Assembly: GCA_003598085.1 (NCBI GenBank)
Contig: QZKU01000075.1
Span: 10,474-74,473 of the forward strand
Length of the DNA stretch: 64,000 bases
Source of the DNA: Candidatus Abyssobacteria bacterium SURF_5
GTDB taxonomy: Bacteria; Abyssobacteria; SURF-5
Direction: 5' to 3'
Below, piece after piece: positions 17,971 through 26,776 of the stretch. The translations under genes and the position numbers were made by a program. Position 1 is the stretch's first letter. Each line of letters begins with the position of its first letter. The notes beneath the pieces were generated by a model, which was not told where the DNA came from, ran no database searches, and saw only the letters and a program-made list of their open reading frames with translations.

Positions 17971-19087
17971 GGCACTCCGGGTCGTTGGACTTATTCAGGG
18001 CCGCGAGGAAGACCCGCTGAGTCGAGCCGGCGTTAACTTCCGCTTCTACAAGGAATTCAGGCGTCGAGCCACCGTTGTCAAAGTCATCGACGTTGAACCC
18101 GCCGGATTGCGGCGCATATCGCTGGCGCTCCGCTCCTTTCACCCCGACCGCAAGCGCTGGGCGCGCCGATTCTATGAGAACCCGGTCATTTTCATGGCTC
18201 GAACGCGGCTTGCGGAAGAACAATTGCACGAACTGGACAACTCATACGATGTGATCCTGCAGGATGGCGCCATGTGGATGCCCGGCCGCCGAAATGATCA
18301 TAAACCGTTGCTCACATATCATGACAGCAATGTCATCCTTGGCAGTAGCGGCGGTCCCTATGCCCAGGGCTCGCATTATCGGGGAGAGACGCTCCGGCGG
18401 GCGATAGCTCTCGAGAAGGAGGTATACAATCGCGCTTCGCGGGTGGTCACCTTCTCCGAGTGGGTGCGAAACTCGATGGTCCGCGATTTTCAAGTGCCGG
18501 AAGGTAAGACCAAAGTGGCCAAGCCCGGTGTCAATTTTGATATCCCCACCGACTTCCAGAAGCGGTATGATGAACGAACCATCCTCTTTGTCGGTCGGAA
18601 CTTCGAACGAAAAGGTGGGCCGGTTCTCCTTCGGGCTTTTCGGCGCGTGCGAGAGATGCTGAAGAGGGCAAAACTGATCATCCTCGGCTGCTCACCACCC
18701 GTCTCACAGGATGGTGTCATCGTCAAAGGCCTGATCCCGCGGGAGCGCGAGGATGAAATTGAGGAGCTCTATCAGTCGGCATCGGTTTTCGCGCTGCCTT
18801 CCAGGTTTGAGCCGTTTGGACTCGTCTTTCTTGAGGCAATGGCATATAGGCTGCCGTGCGTGGGGACAAACATCTGTGCGATGCCGGAAATCATCGGCGA
18901 CGGAGAGTGCGGATTTCTGGTCCGACCCGACGATCACAAAGGTCTTGCGGAAAAGCTGATTATCCTGCTGGAAAATCCGAAGTTGATGCGGCAAATGGGC
19001 GAGAGAGGATACAGCAAAGTCACAACCGACTATACCTGGGAACAGTTCGCACGCTCTATTCATCGGTACTGTAAGGAAATTGTCTAA
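17936..19087 (+). CDS. GT4-family glycosyltransferase
   Basis: 383-residue GT-B enzyme starting inside the previous gene (35-base overlap). The donor-domain motifs are FVGRNFERKGGPVLLRAF, a short linker with GLIPREREDEIEELYQSA, and E-x7-E in EPFGLVFLEAMAYRLPCV followed by TNICAMPEIIGDGECG. The N-terminal domain carries YHDSNVILGSSGGPYAQG. It resembles starch-synthase-like GT4 enzymes. Probably another sugar-adding step of repeat-unit assembly. Confidence 0.88.
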   Translation: MKISESPARENKALRVVGLIQGREEDPLSRAGVNFRFYKEFRRRATVVKVIDVEPAGLRRISLALRSFHPDRKRWARRFYENPVIFMARTRLAEEQLHELDNSYDVILQDGAMWMPGRRNDHKPLLTYHDSNVILGSSGGPYAQGSHYRGETLRRAIALEKEVYNRASRVVTFSEWVRNSMVRDFQVPEGKTKVAKPGVNFDIPTDFQKRYDERTILFVGRNFERKGGPVLLRAFRRVREMLKRAKLIILGCSPPVSQDGVIVKGLIPREREDEIEELYQSASVFALPSRFEPFGLVFLEAMAYRLPCVGTNICAMPEIIGDGECGFLVRPDDHKGLAEKLIILLENPKLMRQMGERGYSKVTTDYTWEQFARSIHRYCKEIV

Positions 19088-19122
19088 TAAACCGAGCTTA
19101 CGCGAAGAAAAAGGATCGAGAT

Positions 19123-20142
19123 ATGCTGCCGGAGAGGAGGAATACAGTGGGCAGATTCACCTGTAAAGTTCTGAGTTACCATCGCGTTTTGCCGGCGGAC
19201 CTTCTCTCGGGACAACTAACGCAGCGTTCGCTGCTGGTGCCGGCGGAGTCGTTCCGGCGCCATATGATGTACATACGGAAGAACTACCGTGTTGTGACTG
19301 CGGATGAACTGGCTCGCGCGCTCCATTCCGGCAAGGGGTTCAGTCAGCCTTCGTGTGCGGTCACATTTGATGACGGCTGGCGTGACAACTATTTGTATGC
19401 CTTTCCCATTCTCAAAGAATTCGCCATTCCCGCCACTCTTTTTGTGGCCGTGAATCATATAGAAACGGGGCAGGATTTCTGGCCGGAACGCTTGGCGCGA
19501 CTTCTTTCTTCCATTGAATCATCCAATCCGAACCTGGATCTCCTAAAGGAAATGCTACCGATCAAGGCGAACGCCCATTCAACTCCGGCCGAATTCGCGA
19601 ATCTCGCAACCATCTCCCTGAAAGACAAGCCGCTCGCTCGTATTGAGCAAATACTGGCACAACTTGAAGCGATGCCGGGACTGAGGCGCAACCACATCAG
19701 AACGGAACGCCCCATCTCCTATTGGCATGAACTCGAAGAAATGATCGAGTCGGGCCTTGTCACAGTGGGGTCGCACACGCTGTCGCATGTGATATTGCCC
19801 CGCGAGGACGACAAGGTGCGCACGGAAGAGGTTGTTCGATCGAGGGAAATTATCGAGGAAAAGCTTCGCCGGCCCGTCCTCCATTTTGCATATCCGAACG
19901 GTGAATTTGACGACGCAACAGAATCCCTCGTCAAGGATTCAGGTTACCGTTCCGCCTTCACCTGCCTTAATGGGGTCAACGGTGCGACCACTTCTCCCTA
20001 TCGCATCAGGCGCATCCACATCTTTGATCCGCAGGATACCGGCCAAAACGGTTTCTCGGAGATTCAATTCTCAATAAGGATTTCCAATTGTTATCAATAT
20101 ATAAAGAGATGCCGGAATCTTCTCACCAGGCGAAGGTATTAA
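19123..20142 (+). CDS. Polysaccharide deacetylase (NodB domain)
   Basis: 339-residue NodB-type carbohydrate deacetylase. Visible: SYHRVLP, the Asp pair in CAVTFDDGWRDNYLYAFP, the metal histidines in VGSHTLSHVILPRE, and FAYPNGEFDD. There is no signal peptide, so it probably acts on lipid-linked intermediates at the cytoplasmic face, like the N-terminal half of the protein encoded at 5082. The ribosome site is AAGGA. The next gene begins 3 bases after its stop. Confidence 0.88.
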   Translation: MLPERRNTVGRFTCKVLSYHRVLPADLLSGQLTQRSLLVPAESFRRHMMYIRKNYRVVTADELARALHSGKGFSQPSCAVTFDDGWRDNYLYAFPILKEFAIPATLFVAVNHIETGQDFWPERLARLLSSIESSNPNLDLLKEMLPIKANAHSTPAEFANLATISLKDKPLARIEQILAQLEAMPGLRRNHIRTERPISYWHELEEMIESGLVTVGSHTLSHVILPREDDKVRTEEVVRSREIIEEKLRRPVLHFAYPNGEFDDATESLVKDSGYRSAFTCLNGVNGATTSPYRIRRIHIFDPQDTGQNGFSEIQFSIRISNCYQYIKRCRNLLTRRRY

Positions 20143-20145
20143 ATA

Positions 20146-21195
20146 ATGTTCGAACAATCCGCACAAATGAAAAGCAATTACGGAGGAACGCAAGAGGACC
20201 TTCCCGTTGTATCGATCATTGTTCCCGCATATAATTCCCGGGCCACGATCGGGCCCTGCCTGCAATCGATTCGCGCCCTCGAATATCCGGCAGAAAAAAT
20301 CGAGCTTATCGTGATCGATAATGGCTCAAAGGACGAAACGAGAGACATAGCTGCCAAGGCGGGCGCAACAGTAATCGTTCGCTCCGACATTTTCGTCTCC
20401 GAGATGCGAAATGTGGCGGCCAAGCAGGCGCGCGGAGAAGTTTTTGCCTTCGTCGATTCCGATTGCGTCATCGCTGCCGACTGGCTCATTAACGCGCTTC
20501 GCCATCTCAAGAACGAGGCGGTCGGCGCAGCCGGGTGCGGATATGCGCTCGGCGCCTCTCCTTGCTGGATCGAACGGCATTGGTTTTATCTGCATTTGGA
20601 CTCAGGCGCTCGCGCCGTCACATTCCTGCCGGCGGGAAACATGGCGGTGCGGCAATCAGTGTTTCAAAAAGTGGGCGGCTTCGATCCCCACCTTGAGACG
20701 GGCGAGGACAGCGACCTCTGCCTACGGCTTCGCAAAGAGGGATTTCAGATCATTTCGGATGGCGCAATCAGAAACGTCCATCTTGGAAATCCGAAGTCCC
20801 TGCGGAAATTCCTCCGCAAGGAAATCTGGTACGGGAAAGGCCTGGCCGCTTGTATGAATTCGCACGATTGGAAGGATCGCACCTTTGTGCTGACCAACCT
20901 GTTTCTGGTTTCCCTCTTTGGGATGGCGGCAGGAATAATCCTCTCTCTGCTCGCCGGAAATCCAATTCTTCTGATTTGCGGACTCAGCGGAGCAATAATG
21001 GTAGTTCTTGTTTCGACCGCTTACCGTACTATCCAAAGACGGTCGTTAACCAGCTTCTTTCATCTTGCAGTCCTGCATGCCGTCTACTATCTCGGCCGAT
21101 CCATCTCGCTGTCCGAAATCTATTGCCGTCACATTGCAGCAGTGTTTCGGGTCTTCGGGAGAAGACGAAGCGCTAAATCAGAAATACTGAAATGA
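20146..21195 (+). CDS. GT2-family glycosyltransferase with C-terminal membrane helices
   Basis: 349-residue GT-A enzyme. Core motifs: VSIIVPAYNSRATIGPCLQS, VIDNGSKDET, the metal-binding DSD in FAFVDSDCVIAADWL, and GEDSDLCLRLRKEGF. Two hydrophobic helices follow the catalytic domain (about residues 250-295), anchoring it to the inner membrane. Rhamnosyl- or N-acetylglucosaminyl-transferase roles are both possible; the donor is not readable. It is the last glycosyltransferase of the operon. Confidence 0.9.
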   Translation: MFEQSAQMKSNYGGTQEDLPVVSIIVPAYNSRATIGPCLQSIRALEYPAEKIELIVIDNGSKDETRDIAAKAGATVIVRSDIFVSEMRNVAAKQARGEVFAFVDSDCVIAADWLINALRHLKNEAVGAAGCGYALGASPCWIERHWFYLHLDSGARAVTFLPAGNMAVRQSVFQKVGGFDPHLETGEDSDLCLRLRKEGFQIISDGAIRNVHLGNPKSLRKFLRKEIWYGKGLAACMNSHDWKDRTFVLTNLFLVSLFGMAAGIILSLLAGNPILLICGLSGAIMVVLVSTAYRTIQRRSLTSFFHLAVLHAVYYLGRSISLSEIYCRHIAAVFRVFGRRRSAKSEILK

Positions 21196-21289
21196 GGAAA
21201 GTCTTTTTTCGAAAAGGGGGTAGCATCTCCAGCTTCTCGCTGAAGATGAACATCCGAGACATCTGGTAAAAGCAAGGAGGACAGGAGAC

Positions 21290-22624
21290 ATGCACCCGAC
21301 TATCGCGCGCCATGCCATCTATCTGCCCGTCCGCAAGGCTCTCGGGGGGAATCTTGAGACAGCCATTGAACGCCAGACGGCTCTCGAGCGTCTGCCCCAC
21401 GATCGATTGAGAGCATATCAGGAGAAAGCCCTGAAAAGACTCATCGATCATGCCATAAAAAACATACCCTTTTATCGGGACTTGGGGATGAGGCGCCTTG
21501 ATGTGAAAGGAGGGAGCCCGCTGGAAATCATCCAGCACTTTCCGATCACCTCCAAAGTCCGCCTCCGAAGCGATCTTCGATCGTTTATCGCCGATGGCCA
21601 CAAAGTATCGTGGCGCTCCACAAGCGGTTCGACGGGCTTTCCTTTTCGCTTTTGCAAAGATCGCCTGGCGCTGCTGCATATGGACGCCGCAATGCATGCC
21701 GCATATAGCTGGCATGACATACAAATCGGTGACAGACAGGCGCGTATTTGGGGCAGGCGGCTGAACCGAAAGCAGAAATTCCTTCAAGACATCAAGGATC
21801 TGCTGCTCAACCGCCGGCGATTATCGGCCTTTGAAATTACATCTGAGTCTTCCCGTTTCTTCTTTGCTGTGCTCGACAAATTGCGACCGGCGTTTCTTTA
21901 CTGTTATCCGAATGCGGCCGTGCTTTTCGCCCGCCACCTTCGACAGATGCGACTCAATGCACGCTCGCTTTCTCTAAAAGCCATTATTTGCACAAGTGAA
22001 CCACTACTTGAACTTCATCGCAATATTCTCACGGATGTATTTGCCTGTTCCATAATCAATGAATACGGGAACAGTGAAAACGGGATTCTTGGAATCGAGT
22101 GCGAGCGCGGGAACATGCATGTTCTTTCCGGCAATGTGATCCTCGAGGTTCGTCATAAAGATAAACCGGCTCCTCCGGGCATAGAGGGACAGATCGTCGT
22201 TACGGAACTACATAGCCGCTCCATTCCTTTCATCCGATACCAGACCGAGGACTTTGGCAGTCTGACAACTGAGCCATGTCCCTGTGGACGGACATTTCCT
22301 GTTATAAAGCTTTCCCCTACCCGGGGGTCCAGCGTCATTGCCTGCCCGGACGGACGCAAAGTTCATGATGCTCTTCTCGCCTATATTTTTCATGAAGGTG
22401 TGCTTCAGTTTCGGGTGGTGCAGGAGGCCCTCACCAGTCTTAGCGTTGAAGTGGTGCCCGATCACAATTATTCAAAGGGTCTGGAAGAAAACTACCGAAA
22501 CAAGCTGCTCGAATACTGCGGCGCCGGTATGAACATCACCTTTAAGAAACGGGAAGCAATCCAACCGGAACAAAGCGGCAAGGTTTCTTATTTTGTTTCC
22601 CGGCTGCGGGAGACACGGAATTGA
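21290..22624 (+). CDS. PaaK/CapK-like adenylate-forming ligase, copy 1
   Basis: 444-residue member of the phenylacetate-CoA ligase/CapK group. ATP-binding P-loop: STSGSTGFPF (around residues 108-118). Other motifs: YCYPNAAVLFARHL, KAIICTSEPLLELHR, NEYGNSENGILGIECERG and the CPCGRTFP cysteine motif. The usual (R)TGD signature reads YQTEDFG here, with Gln and Glu replacing Arg and Gly, so activity may be altered. CapK-like proteins in capsule loci probably activate a carboxylic acid for transfer to the polymer. The RBS is AGGAGG-like. It is followed 31 bases later by a close paralogue, a clear tandem duplication. Confidence 0.88.
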   Translation: MHPTIARHAIYLPVRKALGGNLETAIERQTALERLPHDRLRAYQEKALKRLIDHAIKNIPFYRDLGMRRLDVKGGSPLEIIQHFPITSKVRLRSDLRSFIADGHKVSWRSTSGSTGFPFRFCKDRLALLHMDAAMHAAYSWHDIQIGDRQARIWGRRLNRKQKFLQDIKDLLLNRRRLSAFEITSESSRFFFAVLDKLRPAFLYCYPNAAVLFARHLRQMRLNARSLSLKAIICTSEPLLELHRNILTDVFACSIINEYGNSENGILGIECERGNMHVLSGNVILEVRHKDKPAPPGIEGQIVVTELHSRSIPFIRYQTEDFGSLTTEPCPCGRTFPVIKLSPTRGSSVIACPDGRKVHDALLAYIFHEGVLQFRVVQEALTSLSVEVVPDHNYSKGLEENYRNKLLEYCGAGMNITFKKREAIQPEQSGKVSYFVSRLRETRN

Positions 22625-22655
22625 AAAGTCTCACTAAGAGTATTAAGGAGCCCAT

Positions 22656-23987
22656 ATGAATCCCGTGATCGCAAGACATGCCATATATTTGCCCATTCAA
22701 AGGGCGCTTGGCGGGGACTTGAAAGTTGCGCTACGCTTTCATGCCGACATCGAACGCCAACCCGAGTCTGAATTGGAAAAGTATCAGGAAGGGGCCTTGA
22801 AGGAGCTTCTCGATCATGTATTCTCAAATGTTCCCTTCTATCGGGAAATCGTCCGCAAACAACCCGATCTCCGCACAAAAGATCCGTTTGATATCCTCGC
22901 GCGCCTTCCCATCGTCTCGAAGGCGGACATACGAGAGGACATCAGTCTCTTTCGAGATAGCAAATACACTCCCTTCTGGCGCAGCACAAGCGGGTCGACC
23001 GGTCTCCCCTTTCGCTTCTGCAAGGATCGTCCCTCCCTGCTCCAGATGGATGCCGCAATGCATGCAGTATATTCCTGGTACGGCATCGAAATCGGAGACA
23101 GACAGGCGAGAATCTGGGGCCGCGCCCTTCGCCCCCGCCAGCGAATGGCGCAAGGGGTAAAAGACCTTTTGCTCAATCGTCGGCGACTTTCGGCCTTCGG
23201 AATCACCCGCGAGACCTCACGCACATTTTTCTCCGCACTGGAACGGTTTCGGCCGGCCTTCATCTACTGCTATCCCAATGCCGCAGTCCTGTTCGCCCGA
23301 TATCTCAACGATATGAGCCTGAACGGCAGAGCCCTCTCCCTAAAAGCCATCATCTGCACGAGTGAACCCCTGCTCGAAAACCACCGCTCATTCCTCACCG
23401 ACGCATTCGGCTGCCCGGTCATCAGCGAGTACGGGAACAGTGAAAATGGCATTTTGGCATTCGAGTGCGAGAGAGGACAGATGCACGCGCTTTGCGGAAA
23501 TGTGATCCTCGAGTTCCTCAACAACGGCAAACCTGCCTCCCCCGGCTGTCTCGCGGAAATAGCCGTCACGGAACTGCATAGTCGATCCATTCCCTTTATC
23601 CGGTATCGGACCGGTGATCTTGGCGCACCGCGCGCCGAAAGGTGCACGTGTGGCAGGCCGCTTCCGCTTGTCCAACTCTCGTGCGGACGCGACCATAGCT
23701 TCATTCTGCGGCCCGACGGTACCCGGGTACATGCAGCGCTGCTTGCCTACATCCTGAAACAGGGAATCCTTCAGTTCCGCGTCATCCAACTCAACTTGCG
23801 CGAACTTATCGTCGAATTCGTCCCGGACCACACGTATACGGACGGACTCGAGCGCATTTTCCGCAAGCGCCTCCACAAGTATTTCGGCAAGGAGTTTTTC
23901 ATTCGGTTCCGAAAAGTTGCACACATTCCCCCTGAGAAGAACGGAAAGGTTTTGTACTTTGTCTCGCAAATAGGTACACAGCTCTAG
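22656..23987 (+). CDS. PaaK/CapK-like adenylate-forming ligase, copy 2
   Basis: 443-residue paralogue of the protein encoded at 21290, aligning over its full length with long identical blocks (FCKDR, MDAAMHA, YCYPNAAVLFAR, KAIICTSEPLLE, EYGNSENGIL). It has the P-loop STSGSTGLPF and, unlike copy 1, the canonical YRTGDLG signature; CTCGRPLP is kept. It is the last gene of the exopolysaccharide operon and has a good RBS (AAGGAG). It may activate an organic or amino acid that the FemAB/GNAT or ATP-grasp proteins attach to a sugar. That link is inferred from context. Confidence 0.88.
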   Translation: MNPVIARHAIYLPIQRALGGDLKVALRFHADIERQPESELEKYQEGALKELLDHVFSNVPFYREIVRKQPDLRTKDPFDILARLPIVSKADIREDISLFRDSKYTPFWRSTSGSTGLPFRFCKDRPSLLQMDAAMHAVYSWYGIEIGDRQARIWGRALRPRQRMAQGVKDLLLNRRRLSAFGITRETSRTFFSALERFRPAFIYCYPNAAVLFARYLNDMSLNGRALSLKAIICTSEPLLENHRSFLTDAFGCPVISEYGNSENGILAFECERGQMHALCGNVILEFLNNGKPASPGCLAEIAVTELHSRSIPFIRYRTGDLGAPRAERCTCGRPLPLVQLSCGRDHSFILRPDGTRVHAALLAYILKQGILQFRVIQLNLRELIVEFVPDHTYTDGLERIFRKRLHKYFGKEFFIRFRKVAHIPPEKNGKVLYFVSQIGTQL

Positions 23988-24356
23988 TTGTCCTATTTCT
24001 TTTTTGAAGCGGCCTTACGCATTATCCGTCCGCTTTCCTCGCGCGTGACCGCAATGCTCAATTAGTACTATTGAAGCTAATGTGAACAATTTTAGGATTC
24101 GCTGATCACTTTTTTACATGCAGTTCACCGACTGGTAATTGAGGAGAAGATTGGCGGCAAACGCTTATATTACTTGAGGGATAACTCGATTATAGCCCGT
24201 CGCTTTAGGGGCCGGCACTGTTAATCCGCCTATTAAGAAGCAACTTATGCTAGGACTATGCTCGCTGCTTGCATTTTATCGAAACCATATGATAGACTCA
24301 TTGCCGTCCCCACCTTGAATTTCCATTGGAGAAGGCTAAACCGAGAGGGAAGCATT
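23988..24356 (+). promoter_or_regulatory. Intergenic region with possible promoter TTTACA-N17-TAATTG
   Basis: This 369-base gap separates the exopolysaccharide operon from a secreted protein gene. A weak sigma-70-like pair is seen: TTTACA at 24113-24118 and TAATTG at 24136-24141, spacing 17, leaving a leader of about 210 bases. No convincing hairpin terminator follows the ligase gene, so read-through is possible. No gene is seen in the gap. Confidence 0.3.
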
Positions 24357-25571
24357 ATGGGGAGCAACATGTGCGAACGAGTGCTAAAGGTGTTTGCTGG
24401 GGCGGCGGGTGTGATTGCGATCGCGCTCACGTGCACCAGCGGAATCGCAGAAGGAGGAATTCTTTTTTCCAGTAGTTGGAACACCGCGACAGGCTCTTCG
24501 TCAACCGCAATCAATGATGGCGGCAAATGGACTTCCGGTTACAACACGCCACCCCTGCAAAATCCATACGTATCATCGGGTGGACCGGACGGCCAGAATT
24601 TCCTTAACATGGTTACGGTGGGCGGCGGCGGCTGGGGCAATCCGTACTACATGAACTGGTTTATCAATGGTTCAGATATTTTCCACGACCCGAACGACCT
24701 GTACGTCCGAGTATACTTCCGCGTTCACCAGAGTTGGGTAGACAATCTGCATAACAGCAATCACTGGTTTCAGGGGGTTGACAATTCCGATAACAGGGAC
24801 ACCAAGCATTATCTGCGTTTCGAAGGGAGACCGGGTGAATTGCCTGGCGTCGGTTCCAGGTGGGTCATCGGAGTCGGCATAAATGCAGTCGACCAGGTTT
24901 ATAAAGCCAATATCACGATGGAAGCCGAACGGTGGTATTGCTACGAGATCAATGTGCATAGAATCGACTCCAGCCGGGAACGTTGGTACATGCGGCTCGA
25001 CGGCGTCGACATCACCGACAAATTTCTGTGCACGGGCGGCTCTAATTACGGAAAATGGCTGGGCGACTTGTACGACCAGGGCTTCAGCTGGACCAACGAG
25101 TATCACGGAAATCTCTGGATGTGCACGTATGATGAGAGTACCCTCAACGACGGGTGGGATGTGGCGCTCATCGAAGTCAGGGATGACCGCTGGCCCGGTC
25201 CCATCGGCGGTTCTTCGGAGGATAGCACCCCGCCTACTGGAACGATACAGATAAGCGGACCGAACGGGATGACGGAGCGCACGGGAACTGCGTCAGTAAC
25301 TCTCGCCCTGAGCGCCTCAGACAGCGACAGCGGAATGGGCGCCGGCGCTGAGATGCAGTTCAGCAACAATGGAACGCTCTGGAGTTTGGCTGAGCCCTAC
25401 AAGACAACGAAGGCATGGGATCTTACTGATATTCCGGCCGGCACCGAACAAGTCAGAACGGTCTACGTGAAATTCAAGGACGTCGCCGGCAATTGGTCGG
25501 CGCCGATAACCGACACAATCATCCTGGACAAGCAGCCGCCGAATCCTCCGGCCAGCATAGCGATAGAATAG
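24357..25571 (+). CDS. Secreted jelly-roll-like protein with Ig-like C-terminal domain
   Basis: 404-residue exported protein. The start at 24357 has GAGAGGGA upstream; the open frame back to 24258 is rejected. A Sec signal peptide is seen (hydrophobic AAGVIAIALTCTSGIAEG, cleavage near residue 32). Residues about 35-285 form a beta-rich domain full of aromatic/Gly strands (HNSNHWFQGVDNS, RWYCYEINVHRID, RWYMRLDGVDI, WDVALIEVRDDRW), reminiscent of concanavalin-like polysaccharide-binding or lyase folds. Residues about 293-400 form one Ig/cadherin-like domain of the TPPTGTIQISGP...DVAGNWS type. No PEP-CTERM or LPXTG tag is present. It probably binds or trims the polymer outside the cell; this is inference. 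Confidence 0.75.
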   Translation: MGSNMCERVLKVFAGAAGVIAIALTCTSGIAEGGILFSSSWNTATGSSSTAINDGGKWTSGYNTPPLQNPYVSSGGPDGQNFLNMVTVGGGGWGNPYYMNWFINGSDIFHDPNDLYVRVYFRVHQSWVDNLHNSNHWFQGVDNSDNRDTKHYLRFEGRPGELPGVGSRWVIGVGINAVDQVYKANITMEAERWYCYEINVHRIDSSRERWYMRLDGVDITDKFLCTGGSNYGKWLGDLYDQGFSWTNEYHGNLWMCTYDESTLNDGWDVALIEVRDDRWPGPIGGSSEDSTPPTGTIQISGPNGMTERTGTASVTLALSASDSDSGMGAGAEMQFSNNGTLWSLAEPYKTTKAWDLTDIPAGTEQVRTVYVKFKDVAGNWSAPITDTIILDKQPPNPPASIAIE

Positions 25572-25594
25572 ACTCAGGATACCTTTCTGGCACC

Positions 25595-25626
25595 GAGGGT
25601 GCAGCTCTTGCTGCACCCTCTTCTTA
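25595..25626 (+). terminator. Intrinsic terminator
   Basis: A perfect 10-bp inverted repeat, GAGGGTGCAG (25595-25604) and CTGCACCCTC (25611-25620), with a 6-base loop, followed by TTCTTAT. It lies 24 bases after the stop of the secreted protein gene. The remaining bases up to 25902 hold no recognisable gene. Confidence 0.75.
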
Positions 25627-25902
25627 TCCGCTCCTTGCGCCACATTTGAATCTGAAAATGTCTATTGTCGGAGATAATTTTCCGGTGCCCGTACTTGATC
25701 AAAAGCAGGTCGACCGCAACCGAATGCTTTGCCATTCTGCGAAACCCATCCCGCGCGTATCGAAGGAGCGGGAATCCGTCTTCGATTTGCCCCTAACGAT
25801 AGCTTTGCTCGGCTTGGACTGCGGGGTCTCCACCTTCAGAGTCTCCATTGCCATTTTCCTTTCAGGTGTGCCGATGTTAGAGTAATGTGTACTGGTCGCC
25901 CT

Positions 25903-26730
25903 ATGAGAAACGCACTGACAATCGACGTTGAAGATTACTTTCAGGTGGAGAGCTTCAAATCCCTGGTCAAGTTCGAATCCTGGGAGCAATTTGCTCTGCG
26001 CGTGGAGGCGAATGTCGACCGCCTGTTGGCAATTCTTGAGGAAGAGCAAATAAGATGCACTTTTTTCGTCCTCGGATGGATTGCTGACCGTGCTCCTCAA
26101 GTCGTCCGCCGCATTCACGGACAAGGACATGAGGTCGCCAGTCACGGCTATGCGCATCAGATGGTAACCGGACAGACGCCGGGCGAATTCCGTGACGACA
26201 TCCATAAGGCGAAATCAATTCTTGAAGATATTACCGGCGAGGGGATATTAGGGTACCGGGCGCCAACCTTCTCTGTAACCCGCAATACTTTCTGGGCCCT
26301 TGATGCGCTGGTGGAGGAAGGTTTTCTTTATGATTCGAGTGTCTTCCCCGTTCGCCACGACCGCTACGGCATTCCGGATTGGACACAATACATCACGCGC
26401 GTCCAGCTTCGCAATGGAGCCTCCATACTGGAGGTCCCACCGTTGACCGCAAAGGTGCTGGGAACCAACATCCCCCTGGGCGGCGGCGGTTATTTCCGCC
26501 TCGCTCCATTATGGCTGTCCCGCTGGGCAATCCTGCGCTTCAATTCGGTCGGTCATCCGGCAGTGATCTACCTGCATCCCTGGGAAATCGACGCAAGTCA
26601 GCCACGCTTCCCCCTCCCCCCCCTGCAGAGGTTTCGGCACTACGTCAACATTGAGACGACCGAAAGGAAGCTTCGCCGCCTCTTGGCAGGCGCCCGGTTT
26701 ACTTCAGTGAGAAACGTGCTTTCGCTCTAA
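25903..26730 (+). CDS. XrtA-associated polysaccharide deacetylase (NodB plus DUF3473)
   Basis: 275-residue deacetylase of the type tied to exosortase-A/PEP-CTERM loci. The N-terminus NALTIDVEDYFQV carries the catalytic Asp, the metal-binding histidines lie in HEVASHGYAHQMV, and YRAPTFSVT follows. The C-terminal DUF3473 signature is clear: GGGGYFRLAP, YLHPWEIDASQPR, FRHYVNIETTERKL. The ATG at 25903 gives the family's usual N-terminus; 25885 is an alternative and neither has a strong ribosome site. Modifies the exported polysaccharide or its lipid intermediate. It converges with the regulator gene on the opposite strand. Confidence 0.9.
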   Translation: MRNALTIDVEDYFQVESFKSLVKFESWEQFALRVEANVDRLLAILEEEQIRCTFFVLGWIADRAPQVVRRIHGQGHEVASHGYAHQMVTGQTPGEFRDDIHKAKSILEDITGEGILGYRAPTFSVTRNTFWALDALVEEGFLYDSSVFPVRHDRYGIPDWTQYITRVQLRNGASILEVPPLTAKVLGTNIPLGGGGYFRLAPLWLSRWAILRFNSVGHPAVIYLHPWEIDASQPRFPLPPLQRFRHYVNIETTERKLRRLLAGARFTSVRNVLSL

Positions 26731-26776
26731 GGACAGAAGCGCCTGCTGTGGATACTTTTCAGAGGGGGTGAGAGTG

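Noticed and set aside
24180-24240. A sigma-54 (-24/-12) promoter upstream of the secreted protein gene, around the CCGGCACTGTTAATCCGC sequence
   Set aside because: The GG and GC dinucleotides are 12 bases apart rather than the required 10, and no other -24/-12 match was seen upstream of the PrsR-type targets.
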